Assembly: GCA_965217625.1 (NCBI GenBank)
Contig: OZ244557.1
Coordinates: 1,736,001 to 1,800,000, forward strand
Reading direction: 5' to 3'
DNA from: TK10-74A sp965217625
GTDB taxonomy: Bacteria; Chloroflexota; Dehalococcoidia; Bin125
Length of the DNA stretch: 64,000 bases
In this document: positions 36,726 to 43,975 of the stretch, in pieces
Numbering within the stretch: the first letter of the stretch is position 1
Layout of the letters: the number at the start of each line of letters is the position of its first letter
Made by a program: the position numbers and the translations under genes
The notes under the pieces: model-generated
Database searches by the model: none
What the model saw: only the letters and a program-made list of their open reading frames with translations
Told to the model about the DNA's origin: nothing

Positions 36726-36729
36726 ACCA

Positions 36730-36741
36730 GAACACACGTTC
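36730..36741 (+). promoter_or_regulatory. LexA-binding SOS box (GAACACACGTTC)
   Basis: A perfect GAAC-N4-GTTC dyad just downstream of the -10 box, overlapping the expected transcription start. This matches the Gram-positive type LexA consensus (CGAAC-N4-GTTCG) and would give autoregulation of lexA. Confidence 0.75.
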
Positions 36742-36828
36742 CAGCGGTGGACGAACGTGGACAGCGTGGACGCACGGGGCCATCCGGCAAGCCCCACGGC
36801 GTCCCGGAGTCGGCGGAGGAAGCAAGTC

Positions 36829-37479
36829 ATGAAGCGGCGCTCCGACAAGCAAGAACGCATCCTGGACTTCCTGCGGGAGTTCCTGGCGCGGCACGATTAC
36901 CCGCCCAGCATTCGCGACATCCAAGCGGGCTGCGCGATCTCGTCCACCTCGGTGGTCGATTACAACCTCAAGGCGCTGGAGGCGAAGGGGCTGATCCAGC
37001 GCGACCGCGAGATCTCGCGGGGCATCAAGCTGGTGGGCGACGATCGGCGGGCGGACACCGAGCACACGATCCGCGTGCCGCTGCTGGGCACGATCGCGGC
37101 CGGGCAGCCGCTGCCCGTCCCGACGGCCGAGGGCGTGGACCCCGACTACGCCGACGAGGCCATCACCGTGTCCCCGCAGGTGCTCGGGGGCCGGGCGCGC
37201 GAGAACGTCTACGCGCTGCGCGTGCAGGGCACGTCGATGATCGACGCCCTGATCAACGACGGCGACATCGTGATCATGGAGCCCGCGCAGGCGGTGAACG
37301 ACGGCGAGATGGCCGCCGTGTGGGTCAAAGACGCCAACGAGGTCACGCTCAAGAAGTTCTACCGCGCGGGCGCGCAAGTGCGGCTGCAGCCGATGAACAC
37401 GACGATGGCGCCGATCTACCACCGGGCCGGGAACGTGCAGGTCCAGGGCCGCGTCGTGGGGGCGATCCGCTCGATGTAG
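36829..37479 (+). CDS. lexA: SOS repressor LexA
   Basis: 216 residues. N-terminal winged helix (IRDIQAGCAISSTSVVDYNLKALEAKGLI), A91-G92 autocleavage site in GTIAAGQP, catalytic Ser136 in QGTSMID and Lys175 in VTLKKF. It represses SOS genes and is inactivated by self-cleavage on RecA filaments. The ATG is preceded by GGAGGA. Its promoter and SOS box are listed separately. Confidence 0.96.
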   Translation: MKRRSDKQERILDFLREFLARHDYPPSIRDIQAGCAISSTSVVDYNLKALEAKGLIQRDREISRGIKLVGDDRRADTEHTIRVPLLGTIAAGQPLPVPTAEGVDPDYADEAITVSPQVLGGRARENVYALRVQGTSMIDALINDGDIVIMEPAQAVNDGEMAAVWVKDANEVTLKKFYRAGAQVRLQPMNTTMAPIYHRAGNVQVQGRVVGAIRSM

Positions 37480-37496
37480 GCGCGGCCGCGGCAATG

Positions 37497-37544
37497 TCCC
37501 GAACGGCGTCCCGAGCGGCATCCCGAGCGGCGTCCCGAGCGGCG
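37497..37544 (+). repeat. Four 12-bp tandem repeats (TCCCGAGCGGCG) after lexA
   Basis: Four imperfect copies of TCCCGAGCGGCR between lexA and the ABC ATPase. No terminator hairpin with U-run is visible. Confidence 0.7.
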
Positions 37545-37597
37545 GCATCCTAGACTGATCCCGGCCGCGCCGCGGGCCGGCGCCGCCCGGAGGGACC

Positions 37598-38608
37598 GTG
37601 GCGCCCGTTCTGCGCATCGAAGACCTGTCCGTCGAATACCGCACCAAAGAGGGAACGGTCCCCGCCGCGCGGCACGTCAGCCTCGACCTGGAAGCCGGGC
37701 AGGTGACGGCGCTGGTCGGCGAGAGCGGGGCGGGCAAGACCACCGTCGCGCTGAGCATCCTGCGGCTGATTCCGGAGCCGGGCGTCGTGACGTCGGGCGC
37801 GATCCGCCTGCTGGAGCGGGGCGCGGAGCGCGACCTGGCCACGATCCCCGAAAGCGAGCTGCGCAGCGTGCGCGGTGACATCGTCTCGATGATCTTCCAA
37901 GACCCCGTGGCGGGCCTGAACCCCGTGCTGGAGATCGGCCAGCAGGTGGAGGAAGCGATCCTGGGTCATCGGGCGGTGACGCGGAAGGATGCGCGCGAGA
38001 TCACGATGGACGTGCTCACGCGCATGCGCCTGCCCGACCCCCGGCGGGTCGCGCGGTCGTTTCCGGGCGAGCTGTCGGGCGGGATGTGCCAGCGGGTGAT
38101 GATCGCGATCGCGACCGTGCTGGACCCGCTGGTGCTGATCGCGGACGAGCCGACGTCGGCGCTGGACGTGACCGTGCAGGCGCAGATCATCCACGAGCTG
38201 AACATGCTCCGCGAGCTGCGCGGCACGGCGATCCTGCTGATCACGCACGATATGGGCGTGGTGGCGCAGATCGCGGATGTGATGGGCGTGATGTACGCCG
38301 GGGCGCTGATGGAGGTCGGCGACACGCGCGAGACCTTCCGCGCGCCGCGACACCCGTACACCTGGTCGCTGCTCGAGACGCTGCCCCGTCTCGACGCGCC
38401 GCGCCGGCGGCTGCTGCCGCAGATTCGCGGCGCGCCGCCCGACCTGCTGGCCCTGACCGGCCATTGCAGCTTCCTGGAACGCTGCCCGAAGGCGCTGACG
38501 ACCTGCCGCGAAGAGCCCGAACCGCCGCTCGAAGCGCCGGCCGGCGCCCTGACGGACCGATCGCGCGTGGCCTGCTTCAACCCGATCGAGGGGGCCCGGC
38601 CCCGCTAA
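37598..38608 (+). CDS. Peptide-type ABC transporter ATP-binding protein (OppD/DppD family)
   Basis: 336 residues. Walker A GESGAGKT (41-48), signature LSGGMCQRVMIA, Walker B LIADEPTSALD, and the C-terminal GHCSFLERCPKA Cys-rich motif typical of OppD/DppD (Fe-S-like). GTG start after GGAGGGACC. The partner permeases and binding protein are 4 kb downstream on the opposite strand; a second ATPase (OppF) is not in the window. Confidence 0.9.
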   Translation: MAPVLRIEDLSVEYRTKEGTVPAARHVSLDLEAGQVTALVGESGAGKTTVALSILRLIPEPGVVTSGAIRLLERGAERDLATIPESELRSVRGDIVSMIFQDPVAGLNPVLEIGQQVEEAILGHRAVTRKDAREITMDVLTRMRLPDPRRVARSFPGELSGGMCQRVMIAIATVLDPLVLIADEPTSALDVTVQAQIIHELNMLRELRGTAILLITHDMGVVAQIADVMGVMYAGALMEVGDTRETFRAPRHPYTWSLLETLPRLDAPRRRLLPQIRGAPPDLLALTGHCSFLERCPKALTTCREEPEPPLEAPAGALTDRSRVACFNPIEGARPR

Positions 38609-39621
38609 CCGGCCGCCAGGTCGACGACGAGCAATTCCAGCGCCACGTCATCGTGCAGGCCGCCGGGCAGGTCGCGGCGGTAGCGCTGGATGGCGGCGTC
38701 GCAATCGCGGATGCGGGGCAGGGCGGCGGCGGCCTGGGCGGGCGTGACGCGCCGCGCCTGCTCGGCCAGCTTCTGCGCCGGGTAGGGGTGCCCCATGCGG
38801 AAGTGCTTGCGCACGGCATCGGCGTCGCCGCCCTGCGCCAGGATCTCCTGCGCGACGGGGATGCGCCGCACTTGGTTGGCGAGGGTTCTCAGCAATCGCA
38901 CGTTGTCTTGCCCCGACTGGCGCAGCGTCTCCAGCGCCCGCAGCGCCGCCTCGGGACGCCCCTGGCCGACGGCGTCGGTCAGGTCCCAGATCTCCGCCTC
39001 GAGGTTGCGCGGGCAGATGCGCTCGATGACGTGCTCGTCCACGGTGTCGTCGCCGGCGTAGAGCCGCAGCTTCTCGATCTCCGAGGCCAGCGCCCCTTGG
39101 TCGGCCCCGACCCGTGCGACCAGGGCGCGCTCGGCGCGGCCGGTCAGATGCACACCCGCCCGCTGCGCGCGCGCGCGCACCCAGGCGTCGAGTTGCCGGC
39201 CCTTGGCGGGCTTGAACTCCTGCGACTCCTGCGCGACTTTCGCGAGCAGGCCCTTCATGCGGTTGCCGGCGCGGATTTCGCCATCCAGGAAGACCAGCAG
39301 CGTGCTCGGCGGGAGGTCCTGCAGGCGGTCGGCCAGGCCCTCCCAGTCGCCGAGTTCACCGCGGCGGCGACGTTTGCCGGCGGGCTGGTTGCCCTGCCGG
39401 TTGTACGGCCGGCACAGCCCATCGACGCGGACGAGACGATAGTCGGCGAGGAAGGGCGCCGACATGGCCGCCGCCGCGACCTCGCCCGGGGTGGTGCGCG
39501 GCCCGTCCAGCACGAGCGTGTTGGCCGCCAGGGCGCCGTCGCCGTCGTGGTCGGCGCGCAGCTGGTCGTAGGCCTCGCGCTGGGAGAAGGCGTCGGCGCC
39601 GAAGTAGTGGAGAACGGGCAC
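38605..39621 (-). CDS. holA: DNA polymerase III subunit delta
   Basis: 338 residues. N-terminal LHYFGADAFSQREAY and the domain containing TLLVFLDGE, LTGRAERALVARVGADQGALASEIEKL and LETLRQSG match HolA. It is the clamp-loader subunit that opens the sliding clamp. The stop codon overlaps that of the convergent ATPase gene by four bases. Confidence 0.88.
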   Translation of the reverse strand: MPVLHYFGADAFSQREAYDQLRADHDGDGALAANTLVLDGPRTTPGEVAAAAMSAPFLADYRLVRVDGLCRPYNRQGNQPAGKRRRRGELGDWEGLADRLQDLPPSTLLVFLDGEIRAGNRMKGLLAKVAQESQEFKPAKGRQLDAWVRARAQRAGVHLTGRAERALVARVGADQGALASEIEKLRLYAGDDTVDEHVIERICPRNLEAEIWDLTDAVGQGRPEAALRALETLRQSGQDNVRLLRTLANQVRRIPVAQEILAQGGDADAVRKHFRMGHPYPAQKLAEQARRVTPAQAAAALPRIRDCDAAIQRYRRDLPGGLHDDVALELLVVDLAAG

Positions 39622-39671
39622 GAGAGACGACCCCCGCCGCAGCCTAGCAAGGCGCGACCCGCCGCCGGCGG

Positions 39672-40646
39672 CTACTCGTCGAGCTGGTAGGTGGGCTGCT
39701 GGGCCCAGGTGTCGGTGGGGGGGTTCTCCTGACGGCGCAGCTGCTCGCGCCGCTGGGCGGCCTCGAAGCGCTTGGCGCGACGGATCACCGCCCGGCGCTC
39801 GCGGTCTTTGGCCTTGCGCCGCGCGACGACGTCGGCGCGGGGCGTGCGCTTGCGCCCCGGCGCGACGCGGATCCGGGCCTCGGCACGCAGTTGCTCCAGG
39901 TGCGCCCGGACGTTGCCATCGGCGGCGGCGCGCAGCCGCGTGTCGATGTCGGGGTACAGCTGCAGCATGATCTCCCAGCTGGTGCGCGGGCCGCCCCGTC
40001 GCAGCACCTTGAGGATCTGCTGCTCGCGCATGTTGCGGTGGTCGATGTAGGTCTGTAGCCGCTCGCGGGCATCGTGGACGAGCGGGCCGTGGCCGGGGCA
40101 GAGCACCTGCAGATTGGGCAACTCCACGAGGCGCTGCAGCGACCGCCGATAGTCGCCCAGGTTGCCCACGGTGGTCGTGCCGACGCCGAGCAGCGTGTCG
40201 CCGGTGAAGAGCACGCCGTCCTCTTCGATGTAGTAGCAGAGCGAATCGACGCTGTGCCCGGGCGTGGCCAGAACCTGCACGCGCACGTCGTCCAGATCGA
40301 TGATCGCGCCGTCGTGCAGGGTCTGCACGCCGTCGGCGGGGAGGCGGCCGCGCAGCAGCCCGACGCCGTTGTCCGGCACCGCGACCTCCGCGCCCAGCGC
40401 CTCGCGCAGCTCCTTCAGGTTGCCGCTGTGGTCGTAGTGGTGGTGGGTCACGGCGGCGACGCCGATCTCGGAGCGCTCGACGGCGGCCAGGTAGCCGCGG
40501 ATCATCCAGCGGAACTTGTCGATCGCTTCGCCGGAGTCGATCGTGAGCGCTTGGCCGCTGCCGACCAGGTAGATGTTGGTCGAGCCGGGCCGCATGGGCT
40601 CGTCTTCGGGCACCTGCACGGCGCGGACGTGGGGGGTGACCTGCAT
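39672..40646 (-). CDS. MBL-fold metallo-hydrolase with C-terminal winged helix
   Basis: 324 residues. HHHYDHSG is the metal-binding motif, with TPGHSVDS, DTLLGVG and CPGHGP as further metal sites. The ~100-residue C-terminus (LKVLRRGGPRTSWEIMLQLYPDI...) is the winged-helix of the LACTB2-like group (RNA or thioester hydrolases), ending in a basic Arg-rich tail. Substrate unknown. Confidence 0.9.
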   Translation of the reverse strand: MQVTPHVRAVQVPEDEPMRPGSTNIYLVGSGQALTIDSGEAIDKFRWMIRGYLAAVERSEIGVAAVTHHHYDHSGNLKELREALGAEVAVPDNGVGLLRGRLPADGVQTLHDGAIIDLDDVRVQVLATPGHSVDSLCYYIEEDGVLFTGDTLLGVGTTTVGNLGDYRRSLQRLVELPNLQVLCPGHGPLVHDARERLQTYIDHRNMREQQILKVLRRGGPRTSWEIMLQLYPDIDTRLRAAADGNVRAHLEQLRAEARIRVAPGRKRTPRADVVARRKAKDRERRAVIRRAKRFEAAQRREQLRRQENPPTDTWAQQPTYQLDE

Positions 40647-40662
40647 GGCGGGCGCCGGCGCT

Positions 40663-41283
40663 CTAGCCGCCGCTCTCCTGGGCGCTGGCCGGGGCGCCGC
40701 GGGCCGTGACGTCGTAGGCCATGACGAGCAGGTCGCGCTCCGCGCCCTCGCGGTCGACCACGAAGCCGGGCAGCAGCGCCACGGGCTCGAAGCCGAGGCC
40801 GCGGAAGACCGACTGCGCGCCCAACTGGTCGTGCGACATCTGCGCGGCGAGCTTGCGCAGGCCGAACAGCTCGGCGATGACGAAGATCTCTTCGGCCAGG
40901 TAGTGGCCCAGCCCTTCGCCGCGGGCCTGCGGGCCGACGATCATGCGGATGTCGCCGCGATGCCGCGTCCAGCCCGCGCCGCTCTGGAGCAGCGACGCCT
41001 CGCCGATGATCTTGCCGTGCTCCAGGGCCAGGATGGTGACGATGTTGAGGCGCTCAATGTCGTCGACCCAGCCGTCGACGACACCGGCGTCGGTGATGTC
41101 GCTGCGGAGGTAGAGCAGGTCGTCGGTGGGCAGGGCGCGGGCGAAGGCGAGCACCGCGTCGCGGTCGGCGCGGTGCATGAGGCGCACGTCGAAGCTGCGC
41201 CCGCCCCGCAGCGTGCCGCTGCGGGGATAGCGCTCTCGGACGAACCCGGCCTGTTTCTGACGTCGTTCGGCGGCGGATAGCAT
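40663..41283 (-). CDS. GNAT-family N-acetyltransferase
   Basis: 206 residues. One GNAT domain: VRLMHRADRDAVLAFAR, IIGEASLLQSG, IVGPQARGEGLGHYLAEE (acetyl-CoA-binding motif) and GAQSVFRGLGF. Acceptor unknown. It starts with an ATG; the divergent nuoI promoter region follows. Confidence 0.9.
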   Translation of the reverse strand: MLSAAERRQKQAGFVRERYPRSGTLRGGRSFDVRLMHRADRDAVLAFARALPTDDLLYLRSDITDAGVVDGWVDDIERLNIVTILALEHGKIIGEASLLQSGAGWTRHRGDIRMIVGPQARGEGLGHYLAEEIFVIAELFGLRKLAAQMSHDQLGAQSVFRGLGFEPVALLPGFVVDREGAERDLLVMAYDVTARGAPASAQESGG

Positions 41284-41440
41284 TGCGGATACTCCCGTCT
41301 GCGCGGATCGGTCGCTCTTTCATCGCGCATTGAGGCCGCTCTGTCAACGGCCGAGGGGCGAAGTGTGGGTAACCCTGGGCTGTCCCCTGCGGCGCGTGCG
41401 ACTATCATGGGGCCGTTGAGCGCAGCGAGGAGGGAATCGC

Positions 41441-41995
41441 GTGCAGGGAATTCTGCGGTCCATCGTCCAGGGAGCGCGGGTCTTCGCCCGCCCACCGGTC
41501 ACCGTGCACTACCCCGACGAGAAGCGGCAGCTGCCCAAGCGCGCCCGCACGTTCCCCTACCTGATCTGGAACCACGATCTGGACGAGGCGAACTGCACGG
41601 GCTGCGGGAAGTGCGCCAAGGCCTGCCCGGTGGACTGCATGACGACGACGCTGCAGAAGAACCCCGGGTTCGCGGCGGGGACCAGCAACCACAAGTCGGT
41701 GATCAAGGACTTCTACATCGACTTCGGGCGCTGCATGCGCTGCAACATCTGCGTGGAGGTGTGCCCCTTCGACGCGATCGCGATGCTGCCCGAGTGGGAG
41801 GGCCACGAGCAGTCGAAGTTCGACCGGCGGGAGCTGGTGATGGACCTCGACGACCTGCTGGCGCCCAGCCGCGCGCGGCCGGACCTGCCGTTCTGGATCC
41901 CGGAGACGGTGCTGGAGCAGACCAGCAAGGAGCGCGACGGCCGCCAGCGCTTCATCGCCGAGCGGGCCGCCGCCGAGGCCCCCGCCCAGCCCTAG
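41441..41995 (+). CDS. nuoI: NADH-quinone oxidoreductase subunit I-like ferredoxin
   Basis: 184 residues. Two [4Fe-4S] motifs, C52-x2-C55-x2-C58-x3-C62 (CTGCGKCAKACP) and C98-x2-C101-x2-C104-x3-C108 (CMRCNICVEVCPF). RTFPYLIWNHDLDEANCTGC and the ~40-residue insertion between the clusters match NuoI. GTG start after GAGGAGGGAATCGC. It is not accompanied by other nuo genes here, so it may be an isolated paralogue or part of a different redox complex. Confidence 0.85.
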   Translation: MQGILRSIVQGARVFARPPVTVHYPDEKRQLPKRARTFPYLIWNHDLDEANCTGCGKCAKACPVDCMTTTLQKNPGFAAGTSNHKSVIKDFYIDFGRCMRCNICVEVCPFDAIAMLPEWEGHEQSKFDRRELVMDLDDLLAPSRARPDLPFWIPETVLEQTSKERDGRQRFIAERAAAEAPAQP

Positions 41996-42035
41996 CGTCC
42001 CTCCGAAGAGGCCGCCGGGCCCGACGCGCCCCGAC

Positions 42036-42932
42036 CTAGCGCACGTGGCGCAGCCGGGGGTCGAGCGCGTCGCGCAGCCAGTCGCCCATCAAGTTGCCGG
42101 TCAGCGAGATCGTGAGCAGCGCCAGCCCCGGCAGCCAGATCGGCCACCAGGCGACGTTCATCGTCTCGCGACCCTCCGTGATCATCGCGCCCCACGACGG
42201 CGTGCCGGGCGGCACGCCGACGGCCAGGAAGCTCAGCGCCGCCTCCGCCAGGATCACGAGCGCGACCTCCAGCGTCATGATGATCACGATCGTGTTCACG
42301 ACGTTCGGGAAGAGGTGCTTGCGGATGATCCAGACCGGCCCCGCCCCGGTCGCCCGCGAGGCCGTCACGAAGTCGCGTTGCTTGAGCGAGAGCACGTCCC
42401 CCCGCACCAGGCGTCCGTAGGAGGGCCAGGTCCAGATCAAGAGGATGATGATCACGTTGCGCAGGCTCGGCCCCACCAGGGCCGCCAGCAGCACCGCGAA
42501 GAGGATCGCGGGCAGCGCCAACTGCACGTCCACCAGCCGCATCAGCGCCTGCCCCCAGATGCCGCCCCGCCAGCCGGCGATCAGTCCGACGAGCGTCCCG
42601 AACAGCGCCGCCCCCGGCACCACGATCGCCACCACGATCAGCGAGACCCGCGCCCCGTGCAGCAGCCGGCTGAAGATGTCTCGCCCCAGCTTGTCCGTGC
42701 CCAGCGGGTAGTCCCAGCTGCCCCCGTCGAACACGGGCGGCTCCAGCCGCACCGCGATGTCGAGAAACTCCGGGTCGTGCGGCGCCAGCCAGTCGGCCCC
42801 GATCCCCCCCACGAGCAGCAGCGTCACGATGAGCGCCGGAAAGGACAGCCCCAGCCAGCGCCGCCAGCGGATGCCGCCCCGCCGCCGCTCGAGTTCACCA
42901 GCCACCGCCTGCGTGGGGGTCTCCTGCGTCAT
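42036..42932 (-). CDS. Peptide-type ABC transporter permease (DppC family)
   Basis: 298 residues. Six transmembrane helices, N-terminal DWLAPHDPEFLDI and PLGTDKLGRDIFSRLLHGARVSL (the DppC signature), and the EAA loop (VTASRATGAGPVWIIRKHLFPNV). It forms the pore with the upstream DppB-type permease. Start overlaps the stop of that gene by one base. Confidence 0.93.
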   Translation of the reverse strand: MTQETPTQAVAGELERRRGGIRWRRWLGLSFPALIVTLLLVGGIGADWLAPHDPEFLDIAVRLEPPVFDGGSWDYPLGTDKLGRDIFSRLLHGARVSLIVVAIVVPGAALFGTLVGLIAGWRGGIWGQALMRLVDVQLALPAILFAVLLAALVGPSLRNVIIILLIWTWPSYGRLVRGDVLSLKQRDFVTASRATGAGPVWIIRKHLFPNVVNTIVIIMTLEVALVILAEAALSFLAVGVPPGTPSWGAMITEGRETMNVAWWPIWLPGLALLTISLTGNLMGDWLRDALDPRLRHVR

Positions 42933-43864
42933 CAGGCCTCCCCCGCGCTGATCCGCGGGTCGACGAACCGGTACGACACGTCGACCAGCAGGTTGGCCGC
43001 GGTGATCGAGATCGCGAACACGATGATCGACGCCTGCACCATGGGGAAGTCTTCCCGGAAGATGGAGTCGATGATCAGCCGCCCGACGCCGGGCCAGGAG
43101 AACACGATCTCCACGATCACCGAGCCGCCGATCAGGCGGCCGAGCGACAGGCCCAGCAGCGTCACGACGGGCAGCAGCGCGTTGCGCAGCGCGTGCCGCA
43201 CGACCACCGTCCGCTCGCTAAGCCCCTTGGCCCGCGCCGTGCGCACGAAGTCCGTATCCATCACCTCGATCATCCCGGACCGGGTCAGCCGCATGATCGC
43301 GGCCATCTCGAAGACGCCGAGCGCGATCGCCGGCATGATCAGCGCGCGGAACCCCTGTGAGCCGCCGGTGGGGAACCAGCCCAGCTGCACGGCGAAGAAG
43401 AAGATCATCATCAAGCCCAGCCAGAAGCTGGGCGTGGCCTGACCGATCACCGCCAGCAAGCGCGCGAGCCAGTCGATCGCCGTGCCGCGCCGGAGGGCCG
43501 CGATGATGCCCAGCGGCGCCGCCAGCGCGATCGCGAACACCAGGCCGGCCGCCCCCAGCTTGACGGTGTTCACCGCCTTGTCCCCGACCACGCCGATCGC
43601 CGATTGGCCGCCGCCGCGCCACGAGGTCCCGAAGTCCCCCTGCACCAGGTCCAGGAGGAAGTTGCCGTACTGCACGATCAGCGGGTCGCTCAGTCCCAGC
43701 AGCTCCCGCACGCGCTCGCGGTCCTCGGCGTCCGCCTCGAGCGGCAGCAGCTGCGCTTCCGGGTTCCCGATGCTGCGGGCGACGAAGAACACCACGGTCA
43801 CGACGATCCAGACGACGATCAGCGCCTGGAAGAGCCGGATCGCGAGGTAGTTCCAGAACTCCAT
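42932..43864 (-). CDS. Peptide-type ABC transporter permease (DppB family)
   Basis: 310 residues. N-terminal MEFWNYLAIRLFQALIVVWIVVTVVFF, LLGLSDPLIVQYGNFLLDLVQGDFGTSW and the EAA loop (VRTARAKGLSERTVVVRHALRNALLP) are the DppB hallmarks. Start is the ATG of MEFWNYL; the longer frame upstream lies in the repeat copy B. Cotranscribed with the binding protein and DppC-type gene. Confidence 0.94.
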   Translation of the reverse strand: MEFWNYLAIRLFQALIVVWIVVTVVFFVARSIGNPEAQLLPLEADAEDRERVRELLGLSDPLIVQYGNFLLDLVQGDFGTSWRGGGQSAIGVVGDKAVNTVKLGAAGLVFAIALAAPLGIIAALRRGTAIDWLARLLAVIGQATPSFWLGLMMIFFFAVQLGWFPTGGSQGFRALIMPAIALGVFEMAAIMRLTRSGMIEVMDTDFVRTARAKGLSERTVVVRHALRNALLPVVTLLGLSLGRLIGGSVIVEIVFSWPGVGRLIIDSIFREDFPMVQASIIVFAISITAANLLVDVSYRFVDPRISAGEA

Positions 43865-43890
43865 CAGGTCCCTCGGGCGCCAGCGGGGCG

Positions 43891-43970
43891 CGGTCCCCTC
43901 TCCCAGAGGGAGAGGGGACCGGAGCCCCCTCTCCATCTGGACGATGGAGAGGGGGACAGGGGGTGAGGTT
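43891..43970. repeat. Dispersed intergenic hairpin repeat, copy B
   Basis: CCCTCTCCCAGAGGGAGAGGG and CCCCCTCTCCATC ... GATGGAGAGGGGG hairpins sit between the binding-protein gene and the DppB-type permease gene, as in copies A, C, D and E. In this operon it may terminate or process the transcript so the binding protein is made in excess. Confidence 0.8.
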
Positions 43971-43975
43971 CCGCG

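Noticed and set aside
37550..38464. 304-residue minus-strand frame opposite the ABC ATPase
   Set aside because: Arg/Gln/His-rich shadow; the plus strand has Walker A, signature and Walker B motifs.
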